A DNA stretch of 64,000 nt from positions 124,001 through 188,000 of the forward strand of contig NZ_MTSE01000004.1 of NCBI RefSeq assembly GCF_002154225.1. Reading direction: 5' to 3'. Positions 17,530-24,581 of the stretch are shown here, piece after piece. The notes under the pieces are model-generated. The model made no database searches. It was not told the origin of the DNA and worked only from the letters and a program-made list of their open reading frames with translations. How positions within the stretch are numbered: position 1 is the first letter of the stretch; each line of letters starts with the position of its first letter. Source of the DNA: Hymenobacter crusticola (GTDB lineage Bacteria > Bacteroidota > Bacteroidia > Cytophagales > Hymenobacteraceae). Position numbers and translations under genes: made by a program.

Positions 17530-18267
17530 ATGAGATTTCAAGACAAAGTTGCCCTTGTAACGGGCGGCGCCAGTGGCATTGGCTTGGCTACCGCCAAACG
17601 CTTCGCCTCGGAAGGTGCCCGCGTGGTTATCGTTGATTTAAAGCAGGAAAACCTAGACAAGGCGCTGCCGGAAATCAAAGCGGCCGGTGCCCCCGATGTG
17701 TGGGGCTGCGCCTGCGACGTATCAGACGAGAAGCACGTGGAAACTGCCGTGCAAGGCGCCCTAGCTAGGTTTGAGCGCCTCGATGTGGTGGTGAACAACG
17801 CCGGCCTAATGCAATTTAAGCCCCTGGAAGAACTAACCGGCGAGGATTGGCTGCGCGTGCTCAACGTGGATTTGCTCGGTACGTTCTACTTCACTAAGCA
17901 AGCCTTCTTGCACATGAAGCCCGGCGGCACCATCGTCAACGTATCCAGCATTCACGCCATCGAAACGAGCCCGCTGGTAGCGCCCTACGCCGCCGCCAAA
18001 GCAGCGGTGCTGTCGCTCACCCGCTCAGCTTCTTTGGAAGGCAAGCCCAAAGGCATTCGGGTAAACGCTGTGCTGCCCGGCGCCATCGACACCCCCATGC
18101 TCTGGGAAAACCCCAACATTAAAAGCGGCGTGGAAAAGATCGACCGCGCCGATGTGGGCAAAGCCGAAGACATTGCCGCCACCATCGTCTACCTAGCTTC
18201 CACCGATGCGGCCTTCGTGCAAGGCGCCGAGCTGCGCGTAGATGGCGGCCGATTGGACCAATTGTAA
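17530..18267 (+). CDS. SDR-family dehydrogenase
   Basis: 245 residues, classical short-chain dehydrogenase. NAD(P) motif TGGASGIG (11-18), Asp36 after the second strand (VVIVDLKQ), which favours NAD over NADP, NNAG (89-92), and the active site Ser139/Ser140, Tyr153 and Lys157 (YAAAK). Sequence style is that of glucose 1-dehydrogenase or 3-ketoacyl reductase homologues. It lies 113 bp after the GH1-like gene and is followed by a palindromic terminator, so the two may form a unit in sugar oxidation. The substrate cannot be assigned from sequence. Confidence 0.9.
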   Translation: MRFQDKVALVTGGASGIGLATAKRFASEGARVVIVDLKQENLDKALPEIKAAGAPDVWGCACDVSDEKHVETAVQGALARFERLDVVVNNAGLMQFKPLEELTGEDWLRVLNVDLLGTFYFTKQAFLHMKPGGTIVNVSSIHAIETSPLVAPYAAAKAAVLSLTRSASLEGKPKGIRVNAVLPGAIDTPMLWENPNIKSGVEKIDRADVGKAEDIAATIVYLASTDAAFVQGAELRVDGGRLDQL

Positions 18268-18280
18268 CCACCTGATTGAA

Positions 18281-18328
18281 AACGACAAGCGGGCGCTACT
18301 ACCTAGGTAGTAGCGCCCGCTTGTCGTT
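18281..18328. terminator. 48-bp perfect palindromic bidirectional terminator
   Basis: Bases 18281-18304 are the exact reverse complement of 18305-18328; the centre is CCTAGG. It starts 14 bp after the stop of the SDR gene and ends 11 bp before the stop of the convergent membrane-protein gene. It shares the core TAGCGCCCGC with the terminator at 22390-22435. Confidence 0.85.
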
Positions 18329-18339
18329 GTAGAAAAATG

Positions 18340-19203
18340 TTACGGAGCTGCTACCAGCGGAATACCGTGCATGGCTTCCCAGAAAATAGCGCCCGTCAAC
18401 GCCGCGTAGCTTAGGGCAAAAGCCCACGTACCTAGCACTGCCCGCCGCGGCAGGTAGCGGCTCAGCAGCCAGCCGGCCAGGGGCACAAATTGCAAGGCGT
18501 GCAGCCCCAGGAAGTGCGCAATGCGTAAGTCGCCGGCGCGGGTGCTCCACCCTAGGCCCAGCAAGCCAGGGCCTCCGTCGGCAGCTCCCACGGTGTGGCT
18601 GGCCTGATGAATCATAATGCCGCCTAGCAGACTGCCAATTAAGAAGAAGAGGATACCTAGTCGCACGCCCCACACGTACGCCGCCGGGCCGTGCGGCCGA
18701 TGCCGAAACACCAGCACCAAGGCCCAAATAATAAGGGCCGTATTCAGCATGATGAAGATGCCCATCAGGTTGAACAGGATGATGTTGAGGGGTGTGCTAA
18801 TGTTGTAGTGCGACGTGGTGCCGCGAAGCGCTTGCGCGTAGATAATGATGATTTCGACCATGATGGCCACCGCTACGCCCCAACTGATGCGCTGCACTGC
18901 CCGCTGTGCCGCCGCCGGCAGATCGGCCAGCAGCCAACCTAGCGTCCACAAGTACAGGATGTTTGAAACGGCAAACTTGATGGGCTTGATCCACGCAGCT
19001 ACGCCCGTAATGATGCGGTGGTCGAAGGGCAGCAAAAGGACCGCCGCTCCCAGCAACCCAACGTGAATCCAAGCGGGCCACGACAACACTGGGTTGGCGC
19101 GGTGCAGTACGATGAGCATCTCGCGCAGCCTCTTCCCGAAAGAAAAGCTAGGTTGGGCGGGAGCACTAGACGAGGCTTTGGAGATGGTGAACGTAGTTTC
19201 CAT
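18340..19203 (-). CDS. Polytopic membrane protein, function unknown
   Basis: 287 residues from the ATG at 19203, chosen because the upstream in-frame extension overlaps the preceding gene and lacks protein character. A Ser/Ala-rich cytoplasmic tail (1-40) is followed by seven or eight transmembrane helices. Notable pieces are DHRIITGVAAWIKPIKFAVS, MVEIIIIYAQALRGTTSHYN and GIMIHQASHTVGA; His residues within or near helices could bind a cofactor. I do not recognise a characterised family. The ABA4-like gene lies 40 bp upstream on the same strand and the pair is probably an operon. Confidence 0.75.
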   Translation of the reverse strand: METTFTISKASSSAPAQPSFSFGKRLREMLIVLHRANPVLSWPAWIHVGLLGAAVLLLPFDHRIITGVAAWIKPIKFAVSNILYLWTLGWLLADLPAAAQRAVQRISWGVAVAIMVEIIIIYAQALRGTTSHYNISTPLNIILFNLMGIFIMLNTALIIWALVLVFRHRPHGPAAYVWGVRLGILFFLIGSLLGGIMIHQASHTVGAADGGPGLLGLGWSTRAGDLRIAHFLGLHALQFVPLAGWLLSRYLPRRAVLGTWAFALSYAALTGAIFWEAMHGIPLVAAP

Positions 19204-19243
19204 AATAGGTAGAGGCAGAAGAGTGGAAGCGGAAAAGGCAGCG

Positions 19244-19693
19244 TTAAAGAGCAGGCGCTGTGCTAGGAGTAGCATACCGGCGCCGTACCACGCTGTAGAG
19301 CAAGAAGCCGACGGGCCCAAACAGAAACGTAAGCAGGAGCGTGGGCACGAGCAACAGGTGCGGCACCCCGCGCCGCTGGGCGTCGCGGCTGGCCCAGGCG
19401 CCCACGGCTAGGTCGAAGCAGAGGTAGTGCACCCAGCCGGCCAGCAGCGCCCACGGGTCGCGAAACAGGGCCGCTACTGCCGATAGGGAGCTAAACCCAC
19501 CTTCGCCCGCGTGCCCCCCTAGGTAGTGGCCCAGAATCACGACGGTATACACCACTGCCAGCCCCAGCGACCAGGCGCCGCTACTGATCAGGCGCTGGGT
19601 AACGCGCCAGCGCGGCGCCACAATCAACAAGACCCAGCCGAGCAGGGCGGCATTGCTGGCGTACTGAAAAAGCGTGTCGGGTGTAAGGAGCAT
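19244..19693 (-). CDS. ABA4-like (DUF4281) membrane protein
   Basis: 149 residues, four transmembrane helices. The segment WVHYLCFDLAVGAWASRD followed by HLLLVPTLLLTFLFGPVGF is the signature of the ABA4-like family, named after the plant protein needed for neoxanthin formation. In bacteria the family's role is unknown; a link to carotenoids is plausible in a pigmented Hymenobacter-type organism, but no carotenoid gene is in the window. It is the first gene of a minus-strand pair with the polytopic protein at 18340-19203. Confidence 0.85.
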   Translation of the reverse strand: MLLTPDTLFQYASNAALLGWVLLIVAPRWRVTQRLISSGAWSLGLAVVYTVVILGHYLGGHAGEGGFSSLSAVAALFRDPWALLAGWVHYLCFDLAVGAWASRDAQRRGVPHLLLVPTLLLTFLFGPVGFLLYSVVRRRYATPSTAPAL

Positions 19694-19841
19694 AGCCGGA
19701 AGGATTTGATGGGTCTAAAGTACTGTCATTGATGCAGCTAGGTATCCTGAATCGGGGTGAACCGGCGGACAAGCAGGGGCGAAGCCGCGGGAAGTAGCAG
19801 GTGAACCGTCGCCGTTTCTGGCTAAACTTGCCTAGGTTGCC

Positions 19842-20606
19842 GTGCGTAATGGAGCCATTATCCTTTTCCACACCGTGCGTTATTCGCTGACCAAACTGCT
19901 GGTGCCCGGTTTACTGGCGGGTTCGTTTTCCGTTGCGGCACAAACAACGACGCCGGTGGAAACCTTGGCTTTGCGCCCCGATTCTACGCACGTGCGCACT
20001 CCGCACCGGCGAGTCGTAGCGCAGTTCGATCAGCGTTTTTCGCCTCTCAATGGCAAACTCGTTGGCATCAACGGCGTGAAGCTTGGTATCGAATGGCGCG
20101 GCCGCCTGCGCACGGGCCTAGGGGTGTACTTGCTCAGCGGAGGCGTGCCCACGCGCGAGCCTGCCCCGCTGACGCTGCCCGCGAATACGCGCACCGAGTT
20201 GCGGTTTCGCTACCTAGCTGCCTACGGCGAGTACGTGCTCATCGGCACGCCGCGCTGGGAGCTGAGCACACCCACGCAGATTGGGTTTGGCCGGGTACTG
20301 GGCCGCTACCATCTTCCCGACGGCAGTCGGCAGCAGTCACCCATCGACCATATCTGGCTAGTCGAGCCCTCACTCGTGGGGCATATGCGCATCTTTCGCT
20401 GGGTGGGCGTGGGCGCGGGCGCGGGCTACCGGCAGATGCTTTTTCTCAACAGCAAACAGGAGCGCGAACTCAGCGGCTTCATTCTGGTAGGGCGGGTGAA
20501 GCTGTTTTTGGGTGACTTGTACAAGATTGCCCGGGGCCGCGAGCGGCTATTGTCGCAGAAAGGGCTGCACCGCCGAAACAGGCGTGAGAAGCCAACCGAC
20601 CGGTAG
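19842..20606 (+). CDS. Secreted, probable outer-membrane beta-barrel protein
   Basis: 254 residues from GTG 19842; an in-frame GTG at 19875 would give a tidier signal peptide (VRYSLTKLLVPGLLAGSF, cleavage after AAQ). The mature part alternates polar and hydrophobic residues in strand-sized runs (LVGINGVKLGIEWRG, LRTGLGVYLLSGGV, LRFRYLAAYGEYVLIG, VGVGAGAGYRQMLFL), as expected of an outer-membrane barrel of about eight strands. A basic tail follows (KGLHRRNRREKPTDR). No named family is recognised. It is a single gene between the ABA4-like pair and the protease. Confidence 0.6.
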   Translation: MRNGAIILFHTVRYSLTKLLVPGLLAGSFSVAAQTTTPVETLALRPDSTHVRTPHRRVVAQFDQRFSPLNGKLVGINGVKLGIEWRGRLRTGLGVYLLSGGVPTREPAPLTLPANTRTELRFRYLAAYGEYVLIGTPRWELSTPTQIGFGRVLGRYHLPDGSRQQSPIDHIWLVEPSLVGHMRIFRWVGVGAGAGYRQMLFLNSKQERELSGFILVGRVKLFLGDLYKIARGRERLLSQKGLHRRNRREKPTDR

Positions 20607-20961
20607 CGCTAGGCTCAGCAACGCCACAAACGCGGCCACGCGGCGGTGGCTAATGGGCTAGCTACGCGGTATCGGGTAGCCAATATGACAAACCAAATTT
20701 TATAGCATATTGTTGATTTTCACATATTTATGTGATTGACAGCTCTGTTCTAAACGCAGATATTTGAACACTGATTAGCTGGTCAAGTGCTCTACTGATC
20801 ACAGAGCAAGCTAGGTAATGCCGGCAGTGCTAGTAGGTTACGCTATATCCTTATCGCTATTGCTATTATGGTTCATTATTACATCTGGTCAGGCTAGGAT
20901 CAGCGCTTACGAGCCCCGACGAACACTAGCCAAACTCCCACTCTCAAACCAGTAAAAATCA
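20607..20961. other. AT-rich intergenic region before the protease gene
   Basis: 355 bp with no gene. The stretch 20690-20780 is markedly AT-rich and contains short repeats of CATATT/ATTTATG; it is the likely promoter region of the protease gene. I see no exact TTTG-N19-TAnnTTTG pair. Confidence 0.4.
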
Positions 20962-21999
20962 ATGGATACCCTTCTGCAAGACAAAGAACCCGTCACAATT
21001 CCGAGTGTAAGCAAGCCTACAAATGGCCACATGCCCGTCTCCAATTTGTCGGAAGACGCCGAACCGGAGGCCATGCAGGCCCAGAACGGCCGGGCGCTGC
21101 CTTCTAGCCCACCCGCCGAAGGCACTAACCCCCAAACAGTACAGCCCGGTAAGGATGGCGTGGAAGCCGTGAAAGGCTTTAAGCTGCGCGAATCACAAGT
21201 CCTTAGCGAGAGTGAGCTAGGCAAGCTCTACAAGGCCCCCGATACGAGTAAGCTGCGCGATATTGGCGAGGCTTCGTACGGAATACTTGCGCCCGACACG
21301 GATGACACATTGCCGCCAAAAGCCGCCACCGTGCACGGCCCCGACGACCGGGTGCAGATTACCAACACGACTATTTACCCGTGGCGAGCTATTGCCTCCC
21401 TGCTCATTACGGCCCGCGACGGTTCGCAGTGGATTGGCACTGGCTGGTTTATCGGGCCCCACACACTCATGACGGCGGGCCACGTCGTGTTCATCAAGAA
21501 CAGCGGTGTGCCCGGCCGGGATGGATGGGTGCGCAGCATTCAGGTGATGCCTGGCCGCAACGGCAGCTCGCTGCCCTTCGGCTCCGTGACGAGCACCAAC
21601 TTCCGCTCCGTAACCAACTGGACCAACAACGGCGACCAAAACTTTGATTATGGCGCTATCATCATCCCCACGAACCTAGGCAACACCACGGGCTGGTTTG
21701 GGTTTGGTGTCTACTCCGACGCAGATTTGCTGAACACCGTGGGCAACATTTCGGGCTACCCCGGCGATAAGCCCGGCGGCACGCAGTGGTTTGATGCCCG
21801 GCGTATTGCCGCCGTCAACAGCCGCAAAGTGTACTACGACATCGACACGGCCGGCGGGCAAAGCGGCAGCGCCGTATACCGGATTGTGAACGGTGCCCGT
21901 TACGCTTTTGCGATTCATGCGTACGGCGGCGCTACGACCAACTCCGGTACGCGCATTGTGCAGGATGTCTACAACAACATGGTTAGCTGGAAAGCGTAG
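20962..21999 (+). CDS. Chymotrypsin-fold serine protease (V8/Glu-endopeptidase-like)
   Basis: 345 residues. A propeptide-like N-terminal 130 residues (Ser/Pro/Glu-rich, low complexity) leads to a trypsin-like domain with the triad His174 (LMTAGHVVF), Asp229 (NFDYGAII) and Ser301 (GGQSGSAVY). The GxSGS serine motif and the layout match the V8-like Glu-specific endopeptidases. No signal peptide is visible: the start MDTLLQDKEPVTIPSVSKPT is hydrophilic, which is odd for this family and suggests export by another route or action in the cytoplasm. The next gene overlaps its last 35 bp, so the two are probably translated together. Confidence 0.87.
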   Translation: MDTLLQDKEPVTIPSVSKPTNGHMPVSNLSEDAEPEAMQAQNGRALPSSPPAEGTNPQTVQPGKDGVEAVKGFKLRESQVLSESELGKLYKAPDTSKLRDIGEASYGILAPDTDDTLPPKAATVHGPDDRVQITNTTIYPWRAIASLLITARDGSQWIGTGWFIGPHTLMTAGHVVFIKNSGVPGRDGWVRSIQVMPGRNGSSLPFGSVTSTNFRSVTNWTNNGDQNFDYGAIIIPTNLGNTTGWFGFGVYSDADLLNTVGNISGYPGDKPGGTQWFDARRIAAVNSRKVYYDIDTAGGQSGSAVYRIVNGARYAFAIHAYGGATTNSGTRIVQDVYNNMVSWKA

Positions 22000-22339
22000 G
22001 AAGCACTGGCGAGTTCTCCTGGCCGGCGGCAGCTTAGTTGCCGCCGGCCTAGGGCTCTGGCTACTACCAACGATGACCCGCAAGCCACACATCATCTCTG
22101 GGCACGTGCACGAGCCCAATGGTCGACCAGCTGTTGGCGCACGCATCTACTTCTTGGCGGCGCCGGTAGCCGTAGCCGATATGGCTCTCGTTACCGACCA
22201 GCACGGCCAGTTTACGTTGCCTGCGCCAGCCTCCGGCACCTACCAGTTGGGCTGCACCGCCGACGGCTTCGCGCCTGCTACCGTCACGGTCGATGTTGCG
22301 GAGGAGGATGCACGCGTAGAGATTGAACTACGACGCTAG
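21965..22339 (+). CDS. Membrane-anchored carboxypeptidase-regulatory-like protein
   Basis: 124 residues from the ATG at 21965, which overlaps the 3' end of the protease gene by 35 bp in another frame. A basic N-terminus (WLAGKRRKHWR) and one transmembrane helix (about 17-35) precede a single beta-sandwich of the CarboxypepD_reg type (about 44-122): ISGHVHEPNGRPAVGARIYF, then TDQHGQFTLPAPASGTYQL. Such domains occur at the N-termini of TonB receptors and as small binding modules. Alone and membrane-anchored it may hold or regulate the protease next to it (inference from overlap). Confidence 0.72.
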   Translation: MSTTTWLAGKRRKHWRVLLAGGSLVAAGLGLWLLPTMTRKPHIISGHVHEPNGRPAVGARIYFLAAPVAVADMALVTDQHGQFTLPAPASGTYQLGCTADGFAPATVTVDVAEEDARVEIELRR

Positions 22340-22389
22340 CAGCGCGGGCGTTCTAAATAGAAATAGGCCTCACCGTATCGGTGGGCCGC

Positions 22390-22435
22390 AAGGGGTAGCG
22401 CCCGCCTAGCCATAGCTGGGCGGGCGCTACCCCTT
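22390..22435. terminator. Bidirectional terminator, 17-bp stem
   Basis: Perfect arms (begin AAGGGGTAGCGCC, 22390-22406; complement 22419-22435) with a 12-base loop, between the convergent stops at 22339 and 22459. The core TAGCGCCCGC recurs in the palindrome at 18281-18328. Confidence 0.85.
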
Positions 22436-22458
22436 TAGCGCGGTTAGCGTCGCGAAGC

Positions 22459-23601
22459 CTAGCTAGGCGGAGTTCTTTCTGAGGAAGTTGCGTTAGCTAA
22501 ATACCCGATAGTACCTAGCCGGTCTACCTTGCCCGAAGCAGTAGCCTGAAACTGCGGCGCGTACACGAAGGCCCGCGGCTGCTCATAGCGGGTAAGGCGC
22601 TGGGTGAGTAGTTGTTGTAGCTGTTGTAATTGCGCGTCCGTTAGTGCTTCGCCTTCCAGAAAAGCCGTCACTTGCTCGCCTAGGCGCGCATCTGGCTGGC
22701 CCGCCACAAAAGCTCGGCGGATGGGCAAACCTAGCTCCGCCAGGGCCACTTCCAACACTTGCTCTACCTTTTCGGCCTGCACTTTCACGCCGCCCGAGTT
22801 GATCACAAAGTCGGCCCGGCCGAGCCACTCAAAGGTGTGCTCATCCACGAGGCGCCCCCGGTCGTTGGTCGTAACTAGTTGATCGGCCGTTACATCACCC
22901 CGAATTGCTAGGCAACCGCGGGCGTCCAGCTCCACATGAATGCCCGGCAGCACCCGGTAGTACGGCGACGCCTCGGGCCCGTTGATGCGGCGCAGGGCAA
23001 TGTGGGAGGCGGTTTCCGTCATGCCATAAGTATGATATACGGGTACGGTTAGCGTCTGAATAGCGCGTTCCAGCGCGCTTTCCACCGTAGCGCCTCCCAC
23101 CAAGATAACCTTCATCCGGTTGAGTTGGGCCTCGAAGCCGCGGTCGAGGAGGGTGCGGAGCTGCAGCGGAACAAAGGAAGCAAAGTCGAACTCAGCGTCG
23201 GGTGCTACTGCTACCAGCGGGTTGGCGTTCGGCTCCACAATGGTTAGGTGCATCTGGTGCTCCAGGCCGCGCACCAGCATCATCAGGCCACCCACCGATT
23301 CGCAGTTCAGGCATACCAACTCTCGGTCGCCGGCACCTAGGTCAAAGTATTCACACGTTCGCCGCGCACTAGCTTCCAATTGTCGCCGCTGCATTTGGAT
23401 GAGCTGCGGCGTGCCCGTCGAGCCCGACGTGTGCAAATCAAAGGTAAGAGTGCCATTAAGCCACTGCCGGCAGAAGTCCAGCACTTTCGCCTCATAGCCA
23501 TTCAGGTCGGCGGGAGTGTTTAGCGGATACTGCTGGATATCGGCATAGCGAAACACGCGGCCATTCAGTAGCAGCGAATCGGGGACGAGGGAAGCGGACA
23601 T
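22459..23601 (-). CDS. menE: o-Succinylbenzoate-CoA ligase MenE
   Basis: 380 residues, acyl-adenylate enzyme that activates o-succinylbenzoate with ATP and CoA in menaquinone synthesis. The AMP-binding P-loop is LHTSGSTGTP (57-66); further motifs are VPVYHTYGMTETASHIA and the hinge WLGRADFVINSGGVKVQ, and the C-terminal Lys in ATASGKVDR. It is about 100 residues shorter than the Escherichia/Bacillus enzymes, with a reduced N-terminal domain. The other men genes in the window (35.3-40.1 kb) favour MenE over other ligases. It stands alone, divergent from the small gene at 23765, and its promoter lies near two palindromic operator-like sites. Confidence 0.88.
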   Translation of the reverse strand: MSASLVPDSLLLNGRVFRYADIQQYPLNTPADLNGYEAKVLDFCRQWLNGTLTFDLHTSGSTGTPQLIQMQRRQLEASARRTCEYFDLGAGDRELVCLNCESVGGLMMLVRGLEHQMHLTIVEPNANPLVAVAPDAEFDFASFVPLQLRTLLDRGFEAQLNRMKVILVGGATVESALERAIQTLTVPVYHTYGMTETASHIALRRINGPEASPYYRVLPGIHVELDARGCLAIRGDVTADQLVTTNDRGRLVDEHTFEWLGRADFVINSGGVKVQAEKVEQVLEVALAELGLPIRRAFVAGQPDARLGEQVTAFLEGEALTDAQLQQLQQLLTQRLTRYEQPRAFVYAPQFQATASGKVDRLGTIGYLANATSSERTPPS

Positions 23602-23676
23602 AGAATGTAGGAGAAAAATAAGATGGCATAATACAACAACAAAACTGCTTAATTCTCACGCTGGTAGCTAGCTTCA

Positions 23677-23706
23677 GCAAACGTTTGCATAAATTTCAAA
23701 CGTTTG
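23677..23706. promoter_or_regulatory. Two LacI/PurR-type palindromic operators
   Basis: GCAAACGTTTGC at 23677-23688 and CAAACGTTTG at 23697-23706 have centres 19 bp apart. The core CAAACGTTTG is that of LacI/GalR-family operators (the PurR box is built on it). The second site touches the -33 region of the promoter at 23710-23740, a good place for repression. No LacI-family gene is in the window. Confidence 0.6.
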
Positions 23707-23709
23707 CGC

Positions 23710-23740
23710 TTGCTTTTTTGAAATTGCCCTCGTACATTTG
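23710..23740 (+). promoter_or_regulatory. Bacteroidota-type promoter of the small gene
   Basis: TTG at 23710-23712, 20 bp, then TACATTTG at 23733-23740, an exact TAnnTTTG -7 box. Transcription would start near 23747, leaving a leader of about 18 bases before the ATG at 23765. Confidence 0.55.
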
Positions 23741-23764
23741 GATCAGGATTTAATCATACTCGCT

Positions 23765-23962
23765 ATGACTACTGCCCAGCATTTCCCAACCGAAACAGTA
23801 GAAACTGCTCCTGCCCGTGTTGCTAGCACGCCTGCTAGCTTCTCCCCAGAAGCTGAGCAAAAAGCGCAAGCGAAAGCCATGAAGAAATGGCGAAAAAACG
23901 AGCGGCTTCGGTTCTTCTTCGGCTGGTGCTCTGGCTGTCAGGCATACGGTTCGATATTCTAG
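23765..23962 (+). CDS. Small protein of unknown function, 65 residues
   Basis: ATG at 23765; the nearby upstream in-frame TTG is inside the promoter box and is not used. The N-terminal part is hydrophilic and Ala/Thr/Glu-rich (MTTAQHFPTETVETAPARV), the middle is basic (AKAMKKWRKNERLRFFF) and the end is GWCSGCQAYGSIF, with two Cys in a CSGC pair. No signal peptide. It has its own promoter, two operator-like palindromes and a strong terminator, which argues that it is a real and regulated gene. I recognise no family. A small regulator, a metal-binding protein through CxxC, or a peptide precursor cut before the C-terminal segment are all possible and untested. Confidence 0.6.
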   Translation: MTTAQHFPTETVETAPARVASTPASFSPEAEQKAQAKAMKKWRKNERLRFFFGWCSGCQAYGSIF

Positions 23963-23992
23963 TTCTAATTACTGCACGCAAAACCCACCCAG

Positions 23993-24024
23993 AAAAGCCT
24001 CGCCGAAAAGCGAGGCTTTTTGCT
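23993..24024. terminator. Terminator after the small gene
   Basis: Perfect 11-bp stem AAAAGCCTCGC / GCGAGGCTTTT (23993-24003, 24010-24020) with loop CGAAAA. A- and T-runs at both ends allow it to serve the convergent membrane-protein gene too (stop at 24047). Confidence 0.88.
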
Positions 24025-24046
24025 TTGCGGGAGACTTACCCAACAA

Positions 24047-24469
24047 TCAGCGCAACAACCACTGCCGATACTTGGGCTCGGTAGGCGCAGTCAGCAGGCA
24101 CAAAAAAAGCAGCAACATACCAAAGAACACCAGATCAAGCCAATGGCGCGTGATGTGGTAAATCATCAGGGGTGGCAGCCCCAAGATACCTAGGAAGCTA
24201 TTTCGCAGAATGATGCCACTGAGGTACAAGCGGCGGTTTTGCTCCTCGGGGCGCCGCAGGTTTGGCCGGATCCGCTTGGAAACCAAGTAAAGACATGCTC
24301 CCACCACCAGCAACAGCAGCGCCAGCGCCAAGAGAGCGGGCACCGGCGCTGGTGTGGCCGTGGTGCTCCGCAGGCGGTGCCCAGCTGATAAGGTAAGGAG
24401 TAGCATGAGGGTGGCCTGCACAGGAAACTGCACAAAGTGAACTCTCCGAATCCGTTGAATGGCATGCAT
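24047..24469 (-). CDS. Small integral membrane protein, unknown
   Basis: 140 residues with about four transmembrane helices (roughly 16-32, 42-63, 80-103, 108-126) and a basic cytoplasmic loop (SKRIRPNLRRPEEQNRR). No conserved catalytic residue stands out and I do not recognise the family. It lies downstream of the lipase-maturation-factor-like gene on the same strand (112 bp gap) and could be cotranscribed with it. Confidence 0.6.
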   Translation of the reverse strand: MHAIQRIRRVHFVQFPVQATLMLLLTLSAGHRLRSTTATPAPVPALLALALLLLVVGACLYLVSKRIRPNLRRPEEQNRRLYLSGIILRNSFLGILGLPPLMIYHITRHWLDLVFFGMLLLFLCLLTAPTEPKYRQWLLR

Positions 24470-24581
24470 GTGTTTATCTACGCACCGGCGCGTTTCGTGG
24501 TCAGGTGCCCCGCAAACCGCGCCATGAGTACTCTTGCCAACCTAGCTTTCCCGGTCAATTTCCCTGGAGCATCCGCGCCGC

